From a virus: a DNA stretch of 34,252 bases. The stretch spans positions 1 through 34,252 of the IMG/VR virus record IMGVR_UViG_3300029787_000172; one strand, given 5' to 3'. A program made the position numbers and the translations under genes. The notes below the pieces were generated by a model, which was given only the letters and a program-made list of their open reading frames with translations, searched no databases and had not been told where the DNA came from. Shown in pieces: positions 5,678 through 13,847 of this stretch (positions are counted from its first letter, which is position 1; each line of letters opens with the position of its first letter).

Positions 5678-6962
5678 TTTCCCAGAGGTATTCGCGCCTC
5701 TGATAAAGCCAGCCAGATACAAAGGCGCATGGGGTGGCCGTGGGTCAGGCAAGTCTTGGTTCTTTGGCCTGATGACGGTTATAGCGTTGTTAGAGGGCAA
5801 GCGGGTCGTTTGTCTCAGGGAAGTGCAGAACTCCATCAAGGACTCTGTTAAACAGCTTATTGAAGACGTTATCTTGCGTCACGGGCTGGAAAGTCTGTTT
5901 GATATTACGGAGCAAGAGATACGGGGGCCGCAAGGGTCAACGTGTTTGTTCCGTGGCCTACATAATTCAACGTCAGCGTCGATCAAATCGCTAGAGGGTG
6001 TGCAGATAGCGTGGCTTGAAGAAGCCCAGACGATTAGCCAGCGCAGCCTTGATTTGCTAACCCCGACGATACGGGCAGACGGTTCGGAGTTGTGGTTTAG
6101 CTGGAATCCTGTGTCCAGGCTGGACCCGATTGACAAGCTGTTGAGACGGTACACGCCAGAGGATTCGATTATTGTTGAGTCTAATTGGCGGGATAATAAG
6201 TGGTTCCCTGCTTCTCTGAAGGCAGACATGGACCGGGACCGTTCTCAAGACCCAGAGAAGGCGGCTCACATTTGGGATGGTGAGTATGCGTCTGTGACGG
6301 GTGGGGCGTACTATGCCGCGCTCATATCCGATGCAAGAAAAGCGGGTCGGATTGGAAAAGTTGAGTATGACCCTGACTTGCCTGTCAGTAGTGCCTGGGA
6401 CTTGGGCATTGGCGATAGTCTTGCCATTATCTTATGGCAGCAAGTAGGGAACGAGATTAGAGTTATTAATCACTACGAGAACCACAGCCAGCCTTTGCCG
6501 CATTATGTGAAGTGGCTGAAGTCGCTGGACTACAAGGTAGAGCTTGATTGGTTGCCTCATGACGCAAGGGTTAGAGAGCTAGGCACGGGTTTAACTAGGG
6601 TCGAGGTTCTCAGACGAGAAAAGCGCAACGTGAAAATTGTGCCAGCCCACAAGGTAGACGATGGGATAAACGCTGTTCGGGAGCTTCTCCCGATAATGCA
6701 CTTCGACGCTGATAAGTGTGAGTATCTCTTGGAGTGCTTGATGCAGTATCGGGAAGATTACGACGAGCGGCTGTTGACTTTAAAAAGTCGGCCCCTGCAC
6801 GATTGGACAAGCCACTCAAGTGATGCGATGCGGTATATGTGCATGGCCTACCGGGAAGACAGACCGGAGCCTATAAGGAAGGTTCCAGAGTTTATTGAGC
6901 GTGAGCCATTAACAATCAATGAGTTGTTTGAAACCATTGATGAAAAAAGGACAGAGTTTTGA
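5655..6962 (+). CDS. terL: Terminase large subunit
   Basis: A 435-residue packaging motor of the PBSX/Terminase_3-6 type. The ATPase has Walker A GGRGSGKS (27-34) and Walker B IAWLEEA with the catalytic Glu (118-124). The RNase H-like nuclease has D249 in 'AWDLGIGD', 'LPHDAR' around 304, and 'HDWTSHSSDAMRY' (D390). The length is normal for the family. It translocates DNA through the portal and cuts concatemers. A circularly closing contig fits headful packaging, though that is not shown by this gene alone. The stop TGA overlaps the TTG start of the next gene. Confidence 0.95.
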   Translation: MQLNLEIDFPEVFAPLIKPARYKGAWGGRGSGKSWFFGLMTVIALLEGKRVVCLREVQNSIKDSVKQLIEDVILRHGLESLFDITEQEIRGPQGSTCLFRGLHNSTSASIKSLEGVQIAWLEEAQTISQRSLDLLTPTIRADGSELWFSWNPVSRLDPIDKLLRRYTPEDSIIVESNWRDNKWFPASLKADMDRDRSQDPEKAAHIWDGEYASVTGGAYYAALISDARKAGRIGKVEYDPDLPVSSAWDLGIGDSLAIILWQQVGNEIRVINHYENHSQPLPHYVKWLKSLDYKVELDWLPHDARVRELGTGLTRVEVLRREKRNVKIVPAHKVDDGINAVRELLPIMHFDADKCEYLLECLMQYREDYDERLLTLKSRPLHDWTSHSSDAMRYMCMAYREDRPEPIRKVPEFIEREPLTINELFETIDEKRTEF

Positions 6963-7201
6963 GCAATCAATCAGACTTACAGGCAACCATACGAAGTGCG
7001 ACAGGTACAACGTTGGATTTCAATGGCGACTTTATGAAGGAGTTTGCCGATTCCTCAACGGGCGGCGTGACCTTCAACGAAAAGCTATTGGCGTGGATTA
7101 ATGGCGAGTTGAGCGCAAGCCACACCAACATTAATGAGGCAATGCAAGCTTTCGCAGTTTCCAAGAGTCGGAACAACTGGAACGCGGTGACCTCAATATG
7201 A
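6959..7201 (+). CDS. Small duplicated head-module protein, copy A
   Basis: An 80-residue protein starting at TTG 6959, which overlaps the terL stop. It begins MSNQSDLQATIRSATGTTLD and has 'FNEKLLAWINGEL', 'TNINEAMQAFA' and ends 'NNWNAVTSI'. It is a paralogue of the 96-residue product at 7251 (same 'MSNQS' start, 'LAW.N', 'N.NEA.Q..A' and 'NWN.V.SI'). Proteins of this kind sit between terminase and portal in many phages; their role is not known to me. Translation is probably coupled to terL because the start is TTG with no separate strong ribosome site. Confidence 0.75.
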   Translation: MSNQSDLQATIRSATGTTLDFNGDFMKEFADSSTGGVTFNEKLLAWINGELSASHTNINEAMQAFAVSKSRNNWNAVTSI

Positions 7202-7254
7202 GTGATCTGTATGAACGGTTCCTGAGAGCCTTTTTCCGTAGGTTTAAGGTATGA
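7198..7254 (+). CDS. 18-residue bridging ORF between the two paralogues
   Basis: ATG at 7198 overlaps the previous stop as ATGA, and the TGA at 7252-7254 overlaps the next ATG (7251) the same way. The 18-residue product MSDLYERFLRAFFRRFKV would form a strongly amphipathic basic helix. The exact double overlap fills what would otherwise be a rare gap in this operon and suggests either a real micropeptide or a relay that carries ribosomes from copy A to copy B. Confidence 0.4.
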   Translation: MSDLYERFLRAFFRRFKV

Positions 7255-7541
7255 GCAACCAATCCCTGGTGCAGCAGAGCGTCCGTGACCTGACAGGCAC
7301 GGCACACACCTATATGGGAGATTGGAACGCGCTGTTTGATCTCAACAACATTCCAACGGGATCATTTGCGGGTCGGATGTTGGCGTGGCGTAATAAGATG
7401 CAAAGTGCGTGGGACAACGCAGTGTGGGACCGGGCTGAGTGGGGAGCAAACGCCGAAGGGTATACCAACCTTAACGAGGCGTTACAGTCTATTGCTGACA
7501 AAGAAGGCGTGTACAACTGGAACTCGGTGCAGTCGATATGA
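7251..7541 (+). CDS. Small duplicated head-module protein, copy B
   Basis: A 96-residue paralogue of the gene at 6959, with an extra Trp/Asp-rich insert in the middle (SAWDNAVWDRAEWGANAEGY). It shares 'TGT', 'GDW/GDF', 'LAW.N', 'NLNEALQSIA' and 'NWNSVQSI'. It sits between terL and the portal gene and overlaps the portal start by 4 bases (ATGA). The tandem arrangement implies a local duplication followed by divergence. Probably structural or a portal/terminase accessory, by position only. Confidence 0.75.
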   Translation: MSNQSLVQQSVRDLTGTAHTYMGDWNALFDLNNIPTGSFAGRMLAWRNKMQSAWDNAVWDRAEWGANAEGYTNLNEALQSIADKEGVYNWNSVQSI

Positions 7542-9466
7542 GCGAACAAATTGAAAGCATGGGAGAGTTTGAGGGTTCCGCTGGCATGGCCCGATATTGG
7601 GACATTGAGCTAAACGCGGCGAGTGCGGAAGAAAGAGATTGGCGCGACGAAGGCGAGGAAGTCGTTGACCGCTATCGCGCCGACCCTGAGATGTCTCTTA
7701 TTGGCCGGGAAAAGAAATTTAATATTTTATGGTCGAACACTGAAACCCTAAAGGGTGCGTTGTTCGCAAGGATGGCAAAGCCTGACATTCGCAGACGGTA
7801 TTTAGATCGTGACCCGGCTGGCCGACAGGTGGCTGAATTGCTTGAAAGGGCGTTAGAGTATTCGTCTGATGTTTACGACGAAAGAGAGATTATCGCGGGT
7901 GCGATAGAGGATTACTTGTTACCGGGCCGTGGCGTGGTCTGGGTGGTCAAGGAGGACATTATGATTGATGTCCCGACCTATGACGAGTTTGGTTTTCCAA
8001 CCGGCGAAACCGTTGAGGAAATAGGCGACCAGCGCGTGTTCTTTGAATATGTGCATTGGGAAGATTACAGAGAAAGTCCGTCAAAGCGTCCAGAGGATGT
8101 CCGCTGGAAGGCGCGGCGGCATTTGATGACACGGGATGATCTGCGGGAGCTTACGCCTGACCAAGCAGACAGAGTGCCATTGAATTGGAGTCCGTCAGAC
8201 GGCGGTGACTATGCTTCAGAAGATGTTTTCCGACGCGCAGAGGTGTGGGAAATCTGGTGCGAAGAAACCCGTAAGCAATATTATGTGGTGCAAGGCTACC
8301 CGGCATTATTAGCCGAAGAAGAAGACCCTTATGAGCTTGAAGGGTTTTTCCCAACGCCGAAGCCGATAGTGTCATTCAAAACGAACGGGTCGGGAGTGCC
8401 GATTCCAGAGTTCCGGTTGTATGAAGACCAAGCCGATGAGCTAGACAGAATTACCACACGAATCGCAAAGCTCACGGACGGGTTACGGCGTAGGGGTATT
8501 TATGATGGGTCGGTTCCTGAGTTGGCAAAACTTGCAGAGGCGGCTGACAATACTTTCGTGCCAGCCGATAATTATGCGAATTTGGCTCAAAAGGGCGGTT
8601 TGGCCAATGCGATGCAGACTGAGGACATATCGCAAACGGCTGGCGTATTGTCCGGTCTTTACCAACAGCGGGCGCAGCTTATCCAGACTATTTATGAGGT
8701 CACCGGGATAAGTGACGTTCTTAGAGGCGCAACAAATCCAAACGAAACGGCAACGGCCCAAAGGTTAAAGGGTCAGTTTGGGTCAATGCGCCTTAAACAG
8801 AGGCAAGACCAAGTTCAGCGGTTTATTCGTGACCTGTACAGAATACGGGCTGAATTAATTGCGGAACACTTCCAGCCCTACATTTTGCAAAACATGACCG
8901 GGCTACAAGTCACGCCTGAGATGCTTCAGATCATGCGCTCCGACAAGTTGCGGTCCTATCGGATTGACATAGAGACAGACTCGACGGTGTTTGAAGACGC
9001 TCAGATGGAACGTCAAAGCCGCATAGAGTTTGTGAATACGCTAGGGTCGTACATGGAGCGGGCGTTGGGTGTCGTTCAAGCGGCCCCCGAATTGACCCCG
9101 ATAGCGTTCCAGGCAATGGAGTTTATGGTGCGCGGGTTTAAGATTGGCAGGGAGTTTGAAGACCTTATTGACGAGGCCAAGCAGAACGCCATGCAGTCCC
9201 TACAGATGCAACAGCAACAAGGCCAACAGCCTGACCCGGCGATGATGATGGTTCAGCAAAAGGCGCAGTTGGATCAAGCTGAGTTGCAACAAAAAGGCCA
9301 GTTGAAGTCGGCAGAGATGCAGCAAGATATGCAGATTGAACGGGCGAAGATGAATCAGGAAGCTCAGATTGACCGCGAGAAGATGATAGTCGATGCAGAG
9401 ATTGCCAGAGAGAAGATAATGACCGACGCCGAGGTTGAGCTAATGAAAGGCACGGGGTTGATGTAA
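7538..9466 (+). CDS. Portal protein (podovirus type)
   Basis: A 642-residue protein directly downstream of terminase with the features of podoviral portals. The N-terminal region (about 50-110) has 'KKFNILWSNTETLKGALFARMAKPDIRRR' features. A central wing/stem region follows (VSFKTNGSGVPIPEFRLYEDQADELDRI, with 'TGISDVLRGATNPNETATAQRLKGQFGSMRL' near 395-425). A long charged coiled-coil barrel-like tail runs from about 545, rich in Gln, Glu and Lys. It would form the dodecameric ring that the terminase docks onto and through which DNA passes. The stop overlaps the next start (TAATG). Confidence 0.9.
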   Translation: MSEQIESMGEFEGSAGMARYWDIELNAASAEERDWRDEGEEVVDRYRADPEMSLIGREKKFNILWSNTETLKGALFARMAKPDIRRRYLDRDPAGRQVAELLERALEYSSDVYDEREIIAGAIEDYLLPGRGVVWVVKEDIMIDVPTYDEFGFPTGETVEEIGDQRVFFEYVHWEDYRESPSKRPEDVRWKARRHLMTRDDLRELTPDQADRVPLNWSPSDGGDYASEDVFRRAEVWEIWCEETRKQYYVVQGYPALLAEEEDPYELEGFFPTPKPIVSFKTNGSGVPIPEFRLYEDQADELDRITTRIAKLTDGLRRRGIYDGSVPELAKLAEAADNTFVPADNYANLAQKGGLANAMQTEDISQTAGVLSGLYQQRAQLIQTIYEVTGISDVLRGATNPNETATAQRLKGQFGSMRLKQRQDQVQRFIRDLYRIRAELIAEHFQPYILQNMTGLQVTPEMLQIMRSDKLRSYRIDIETDSTVFEDAQMERQSRIEFVNTLGSYMERALGVVQAAPELTPIAFQAMEFMVRGFKIGREFEDLIDEAKQNAMQSLQMQQQQGQQPDPAMMMVQQKAQLDQAELQQKGQLKSAEMQQDMQIERAKMNQEAQIDREKMIVDAEIAREKIMTDAEVELMKGTGLM

Positions 9467-9702
9467 TGCGGACCACTTATGTCTATGACAACGGTAGACT
9501 TGTTGAAAAGGGCGCAAGAGAGAGGCGCACAGGTTATTCGGTCATCAGTGACATCGAGCCTTTTACGTCACCGATTGACGGGTCAGTATTGAGTTCACGT
9601 TCTCAAGTGCGAGAGCATGAGCGCAAGCATCAGGTGAGGCAGTGTGGAAACGACTACACCTCATCTGAAAAACCAAGCTGGTGGGATAGTCGGCATGGCT
9701 GA
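9466..9702 (+). CDS. Conserved small protein downstream of portal
   Basis: A 78-residue protein with 'TYVYDNGRLVEKG' at the start, 'SPIDGSVLSSRSQVREHERKHQVRQ' in the middle and 'GND' near residue 63. This 'y.dGklVek ... pi.sRs.lreHer.h' pattern is familiar from a conserved small gene next to the portal in many podoviruses. It is thought to be virion or assembly related, but the function is not established to my knowledge. The start overlaps the portal stop; the end overlaps the next gene by 8 bases. Confidence 0.7.
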   Translation: MRTTYVYDNGRLVEKGARERRTGYSVISDIEPFTSPIDGSVLSSRSQVREHERKHQVRQCGNDYTSSEKPSWWDSRHG

Positions 9703-10147
9703 CATATTCGACAGGTATATTTTGGATTTGCCAGCAGAAATGCAATACCGGCAGACTGAACTGCCTGTCGAAACAGAGCGTGAAATGATGGCGTTTCTTT
9801 TGCGGTCGCCGTGGCTGGCCGGGATACAAGACACAATTCAACAGAATGACCAAAAGTTTATTCCCAAAGAAGAATTGCTTGATCAACTACTAGACAATCC
9901 AGATTATGATTATGGTGGGGCATACTTGGCGCGAGGCGAAAGTATGTTTGGAGTTGACCCAGCATCAGGAACATATCACGGGTTTTCACGAACCCCAGAG
10001 GGTAGGTTCCTAAAAGCGCCAGACCACAGCACAAGCTGGAAAGAAATTTTTTATAACGAAATGGGCTTTTCGCCTGACACGGCAAAAGAAAGCCCGCACC
10101 CCAGCATGACACGAGCGGAAGCTGCGCGAGTGTTAATGCAACGATAA
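9695..10147 (+). CDS. Conserved virion-region protein of unknown function
   Basis: A 150-residue protein. The ATG at 9695 is preferred over 9644 because it sits just inside the end of the upstream gene, as is usual in this operon. It contains 'DYDYGGAYLARGESMF' (about 68-83), 'GTYHGFSRTPEGRFLKAPDHSTSWKE' (about 90-115) and an Ala-rich C-terminal helix. A 'YDYrGAy......GhwP...K.p.HptfS.e' layout is common in phage proteins between portal and scaffold, with no known biochemical role. The 35-base gap to the scaffold gene carries a GGAGAAGA ribosome site. Confidence 0.6.
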   Translation: MADIFDRYILDLPAEMQYRQTELPVETEREMMAFLLRSPWLAGIQDTIQQNDQKFIPKEELLDQLLDNPDYDYGGAYLARGESMFGVDPASGTYHGFSRTPEGRFLKAPDHSTSWKEIFYNEMGFSPDTAKESPHPSMTRAEAARVLMQR

Positions 10148-10182
10148 CGCCGCGTTAGCGGTAAACACAAACGGAGAAGATA

Positions 10183-11271
10183 ATGGCTGACAGCACTCCT
10201 GAAGAGGAGTCGGCGGGTCAAGACGTGCCTGAAAAGGACACCGCTGACGATAACGTACTTGACGAAATGCTTTCCAAAAGTTTGGATGAAGCATATGCGG
10301 AGGAACCCGAAGAGCCTCAAGATGACGGGTCCACCTCTGAAGAGATAGAGGCTCAAGACGAAGACACCGCCCAGGACGAAGCACCTCCACCCGAAGACGT
10401 AGAGGCCAGCGAGGGCGAAACCGACCATGAAGAAGTGAAAGCGGAAACCCCAGAGGTTCCACCGCTTGATGCACCGCAGCATTGGTCGGCAGCGGATAAG
10501 GAGCGGTTTAAAGCAATGCCGCGTGAGGCACAGGACTATGTGCTGGAGCGTGACAAGTCTATGACTGCCGATTATACGCGCAAGACTCAAGATGTTGCCC
10601 AAATCCGACAGGCTTACGAACCCCTACATCATGTTTTAAATCCTATGCGTCAGGCTCTTCAGCAGTCTGGAATCAGCGAAGCCGAATATGTAGCTAGACT
10701 GATTCAAGCGGATAGGAATTTACAACAAAACCCGTATGGGGCCATCCAACAGCTTGCGAGGAATGCGGGGATAAATCTTGAAGCCCTTGAACAACCACAA
10801 GCGGCAACGGTTCAACAGCCTGACCCGCAAGTAAACGCCTTACAACAGCAAGTCCAACAACTTCAAGGATATGTCCAAGGAAATGAGGAACGTGCCGCGC
10901 AAGAGCGTCAGGCCGGTCTTTTAAGCCAAATTGATTCGTTTTCCGCACAAACGGACGCAGACGGGAATGTAGCTCATCCACATTTCGATGCCCTTCGCAT
11001 GACAATGGGGCAGTTAATTGAAGCGGGTGCAGCAGCAGACCTTGAAGACGCTTATTCAAAAGCGTTGCGTCTGGATGATACTTTGTATCAGCAAAGCCTT
11101 GAGGCAGAGCGTACAAAGGTCAAAGCCGCTGCGGAAAAACGCAGAAAAGAGGCAGTTGCAAAAGCTAAAAAGGTGCCTTCGCGGCGTTCTGCGAATCCAC
11201 CGGCTGGCAATATGCAATCAAACAACTTGGATGACATTCTTGGGAATGCTTTAGACAACGCTGGTTTGTAA
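10183..11271 (+). CDS. Scaffolding protein
   Basis: A 362-residue protein immediately before the capsid gene. Residues 1-95 are extremely acidic and disordered. Residues 96-150 contain 'QHWSAADKERFKAMPREAQDYVLERDKSMTADY', which is typical of phage scaffolds ('W....ke.f..lp.eaq..ll.r.k.m...yt.K'). A Gln-rich coiled coil follows (about 200-250). The last 60 residues are basic (KVKAAAEKRRKEAVAKAKK), as expected for the coat-binding tail. It would direct capsid assembly and be lost before or during packaging. Good GGAGAAGA ribosome site at 10,170. Confidence 0.85.
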   Translation: MADSTPEEESAGQDVPEKDTADDNVLDEMLSKSLDEAYAEEPEEPQDDGSTSEEIEAQDEDTAQDEAPPPEDVEASEGETDHEEVKAETPEVPPLDAPQHWSAADKERFKAMPREAQDYVLERDKSMTADYTRKTQDVAQIRQAYEPLHHVLNPMRQALQQSGISEAEYVARLIQADRNLQQNPYGAIQQLARNAGINLEALEQPQAATVQQPDPQVNALQQQVQQLQGYVQGNEERAAQERQAGLLSQIDSFSAQTDADGNVAHPHFDALRMTMGQLIEAGAAADLEDAYSKALRLDDTLYQQSLEAERTKVKAAAEKRRKEAVAKAKKVPSRRSANPPAGNMQSNNLDDILGNALDNAGL

Positions 11272-11306
11272 GGATTTGGCAAACTCACGACTAAGGAGTG
11301 TAAGAG

Positions 11307-12260
11307 ATGGCGAGTCCAAACTCTTCCTTTACGGAAATCGTGACTACTACTCTCCAGGGCTATTCAAAAGTCCTGGCGGATAACGTCACGAACCATAATG
11401 CCCTTATGCGTCACATGGACGAAAAGGGTAACAAGCAACCCGCTACGGGTCGCACCATTGTCCAAGAACTCGAATATGCCGTGAACTCCACTTCCAAGTG
11501 GTATTCGGGCTATGAGGTTCTTGACACGTCACCAAGCGACGTTTTCACCGCTGCGGAGTTTAACTACAAGCAGTTGGCCGGGAACGTGGTCATTTCGGGT
11601 CTTGAAGAAGTGCAAAACAGTGGCCGGGAAGCCGTTCACAATCTTTTGAAGTCTCGGATCAAAAACCTTGAAAAGTCCCTCAAAAACACCTTTGCCACAG
11701 CGATGTACGCTGACGGCACGGGTACGGACGGCAAGGAAATTGGTGGCCTTCAGAGCCTAGTGGCTGACGCTGGCACGGGTACGGTTGGTGGGATTAATTC
11801 CTCAACCTATACTTTCTGGAAAAATCAGATTTATGATTTCTCCGCAGAGGGTGTCACGGCATCAGCAACAACGATCCAGAACGCCATGAACTCGCTTTGG
11901 CTGACAACTATCCGTGGTGCGGATAAGCCAGACGTAATCACGGCTGATTCGACTTACTTCAATTTCTATTGGAGTAGCTTGCAGACCAATCAGCGGTTTG
12001 CTTCGGATCGTAAAGCTGCGGCTGGCTTTATGAACTTGCTCTTCATGGACGCCCCGGTGTTCTATGACGATCAAGCGCCTTCGACGCATATGTATATGCT
12101 GAACACCGATTACTTGTTCATGCGCCCCGCTTCGGGCCGTGAGTTTGTGCCTCTCGGTGAGAAGGCTTCTGTCAACCAAGACGCAATGGTAATGCCGATG
12201 GTTTGGGCCGGGAACATGACTTGTTCCAACCGCTCAGTCCAAGGCGTCATTGTAGCTTAA
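11307..12260 (+). CDS. Major capsid protein
   Basis: A 317-residue protein directly after the scaffold gene and before a likely decoration protein and a strong terminator, the standard setting for the major coat gene. It begins SPNSSFTEIVTTTLQGYSK and has 'ELEYAVNSTSKWYSGYEVLDTSP', a long 'SGLEEVQNSGREAVHNLLKSRIKNLEKSLKNTFATAMYADGTG' segment reading as the HK97 spine helix, and 'MLNTDYLFMRPASGREF' near the end. Preceded by AAGGAGTG. By family it forms the icosahedral shell. No protease gene is seen, so maturation cleavage is not expected. Confidence 0.9.
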   Translation: MASPNSSFTEIVTTTLQGYSKVLADNVTNHNALMRHMDEKGNKQPATGRTIVQELEYAVNSTSKWYSGYEVLDTSPSDVFTAAEFNYKQLAGNVVISGLEEVQNSGREAVHNLLKSRIKNLEKSLKNTFATAMYADGTGTDGKEIGGLQSLVADAGTGTVGGINSSTYTFWKNQIYDFSAEGVTASATTIQNAMNSLWLTTIRGADKPDVITADSTYFNFYWSSLQTNQRFASDRKAAAGFMNLLFMDAPVFYDDQAPSTHMYMLNTDYLFMRPASGREFVPLGEKASVNQDAMVMPMVWAGNMTCSNRSVQGVIVA

Positions 12261-12273
12261 GGGAGGATTGAAT

Positions 12274-12729
12274 ATGTACCAGTTAGGTATTGACGAAACT
12301 CTCGTTTCCAGCACTTGCGACTTCAAGTTGGGTCAGTTGGGAATGAATGACGGGAGCGCAGCCGTTTACAAGTGGGTGCAGTACGACACGGGTTCCGGTT
12401 CAGTTGCGGCTGTAGCTGGGAACGTGACTTACTACTACACTTTGGACGGTTATAAGAATAACCAAGTCACCAGTGACTTGTCGGACTCAGTAGAGATCGG
12501 CGCGGGTGTTCTTAAATCGGCTCCTACGGATGGGCAGTATTGCTGGATTCAAATCAAGGGTGCAGCAACTCTGAACACGGCACTAACAGCGGGTGCGGAT
12601 GGTGATCCTCTCACTCCCACGGGTTCTTCTGACGGTACGTTGGATGTATCTGGGGCGGTGACGGATAACGTCTGCGCGATTGCTGGCGATATTTCTGATA
12701 AAGAGATCGCTTGCGATTTCCCGTTCTAA
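12274..12729 (+). CDS. Head decoration-like protein
   Basis: A 151-residue Gly/Ala/Thr-rich, strand-forming protein that follows the capsid gene by 13 bases with a GGGAGGA ribosome site. The frame also opens at a TTG at 12,268; the ATG at 12,274 has the better spacing. Segments such as 'GSGSVAAVAGNVTYYYT' and 'AATLNTALTAGADGDPLTPTGSSDGTL' resemble trimeric or small beta-rich capsid-stabilising proteins. Its place between capsid and the strong terminator suggests expression at capsid-like levels. The decoration role is by position and composition. Confidence 0.65.
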   Translation: MYQLGIDETLVSSTCDFKLGQLGMNDGSAAVYKWVQYDTGSGSVAAVAGNVTYYYTLDGYKNNQVTSDLSDSVEIGAGVLKSAPTDGQYCWIQIKGAATLNTALTAGADGDPLTPTGSSDGTLDVSGAVTDNVCAIAGDISDKEIACDFPF

Positions 12730-12734
12730 CGGAT

Positions 12735-12765
12735 GGGGGGGGGCTTCGGCTCCCCCTTTTCTTTT
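12735..12765 (+). terminator. Strong intrinsic terminator after the capsid/decoration genes
   Basis: A G-run (12,735-12,743), GC-TTCG-GC tetraloop and CCCCC (12,752-12,756) form a stem of about 8 bp, followed by TTTTCTTTT. The UUCG loop and T-run make this a clear rho-independent terminator. It would leave capsid and decoration transcripts more abundant than downstream genes. Confidence 0.85.
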
Positions 12766-12795
12766 GGCGGGTTTCAATAGAAAAAGGTGAGAAAA

Positions 12796-13050
12796 TTGGC
12801 AACCCCGCAGAAAGGTAAAGCAAAGGTCAAGGTTACAAAGAGTGGCAAGCGCGTTTCGTATGGTCAGGCGGGAAAGGCAAAGGGCGGTGGCCCAAGGGTC
12901 AAGCCTGGGACTAAGAAGGGCGATGCCTACTGTGCGCGGTCTGCCGGTCAAATGAAGAAGCACGGCAAAGCTGCCCGTGACCCTAATTCGCCACTCCGAC
13001 TCTCACGCAAGCGGTGGAAGTGTGCAGGAACCAAATCGAGGAAGTCGTAA
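12796..13050 (+). CDS. Basic DUF6321-like protein
   Basis: An 84-residue, highly basic protein. The TTG at 12,796 is favoured because AGGTGAG lies at the right distance; a GTG at 12,787 is inside that ribosome site. It contains 'SGKRVSYGQAGKAKGGGPRV', 'KPGTKKGDAYCARSAGQMKK' and 'DPNSPLRLSRKRWKCAGTKS', which I recognise as the DUF6321 pattern. The two conserved Cys might bind a metal. Located just after the capsid terminator and followed by two more basic proteins. A DNA-binding virion role is plausible but unproven. Confidence 0.65.
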   Translation: MATPQKGKAKVKVTKSGKRVSYGQAGKAKGGGPRVKPGTKKGDAYCARSAGQMKKHGKAARDPNSPLRLSRKRWKCAGTKSRKS

Positions 13051-13238
13051 TGGCGCGGACTAAAAAAGAGAAGATTGCAAAGCTCAAGAAACAGAAGCCG
13101 GGGCTGTATAGGAACATTGCTCTCAAAAGCCTGGGCGCGGGAAAGACAAAAACCAAACGCAAGCCGGGAACTAAGGGTGCGCCCACAGCGGCGGCATTTC
13201 GAGCGGCAGCGAAAACTGCAAAGAAGAGAAAGGCGTGA
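13050..13238 (+). CDS. Hyperbasic small protein (62 residues)
   Basis: Starts at ATG 13,050 in a TAATG overlap with the previous stop. About a third of the residues are Lys or Arg (ARTKKEKIAKLKKQKPG at the start, AAAKTAKKRKA at the end), with an Ala-rich C-terminal helix reminiscent of histone H1-type tails. No enzyme motif. Likely a nucleic-acid-binding virion protein; this is inference from composition and position in the head module. Confidence 0.65.
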   Translation: MARTKKEKIAKLKKQKPGLYRNIALKSLGAGKTKTKRKPGTKGAPTAAAFRAAAKTAKKRKA

Positions 13239-13771
13239 CGCCAACGGTGGAGTCAGTCCGCAAAGAAATACGATCATGGTCGAGAGAGGTGCTAGAGGTA
13301 GCCAACCCGCATCTATCGGGCATGAAGGCGTGTCCGTTTGCAGAGGCGGGATGGAAGAACGACAAGGTTGAAGTGGTCAAGGGTGACGGGGTGCAATGCC
13401 TCAAGGCGGCAATAACCGGCTTTGACCCATTGTTAAAAGATATGCGGATATGGGTGACGTTTAACCTATCCCGGTATGATTTGTGGGACCGCTGGGTAAC
13501 GCTTTGGAATCAAGAAAACGCGAAGAACGATCTGCATCTGATGCTATTCCATCCTGAGTACCCGCCAGAGGATGGCGAGGTATACTTAGTGGATAATGAT
13601 TGGCAACCAGACTTTGATGACCATTATGTTATGGTTTTCATTCAGAGCCTGAGTGCGCTTAACAAGGCAAGCACCGCTCTGGACAAGACAGGTTATTACA
13701 ACAAATTTCCAACCCACGTTTACGATTCACTAGTCCTAGAAAGAAGGAGACTACAAAATGGCTATGGGTAA
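13235..13771 (+). CDS. Head-module protein of unknown function (178 residues)
   Basis: Starts at GTG 13,235, overlapping the previous TGA. Residues 8-45 read 'VRKEIRSWSREVLEVANPHL' then 'CPFAEAGW', and the middle has 'MRIWVTFNLSRYDLWDRWVTLWNQEN' and 'DLHLMLFHPEYPPEDGEVYLVDN'. The 'W......L....CPFA..A......V' beginning faintly resembles DUF1415, but I would not assign it. The protein is strand-rich with many aromatics and lies among basic and HhH head-module genes. Function unknown. Confidence 0.6.
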   Translation: MTPTVESVRKEIRSWSREVLEVANPHLSGMKACPFAEAGWKNDKVEVVKGDGVQCLKAAITGFDPLLKDMRIWVTFNLSRYDLWDRWVTLWNQENAKNDLHLMLFHPEYPPEDGEVYLVDNDWQPDFDDHYVMVFIQSLSALNKASTALDKTGYYNKFPTHVYDSLVLERRRLQNGYG

Positions 13772-13847
13772 AAAAGGCGGCATGAAGCGCGGCGGCAAAA
13801 AGAAGCCAATGAAGTCGATCAAGAAGATCAAAACGAGGAAGAAGTAA
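13758..13847 (+). CDS. 29-residue hyperbasic peptide
   Basis: ATG at 13,758 follows an excellent ribosome site (AAGAAGGAG) and the frame ends at TAA 13,845-13,847, sharing its last base with the next ATG. Twelve Lys and two Arg among 29 residues (for example GGMKRGGKKKPMKSIKKIK) make it protamine-like. The strong ribosome site and exact coupling to the next gene show it is translated. Probably binds nucleic acid; a packaged condensing peptide is one possibility. Confidence 0.65.
   Translation: MAMGKKGGMKRGGKKKPMKSIKKIKTRKK

Noticed and set aside
10051-10602. 183-codon minus-strand frame across the scaffold start
   Set aside because: Phe/Leu/Arg-rich shadow of the acidic scaffold sequence, crossing a plus-strand gene boundary with no ribosome site.
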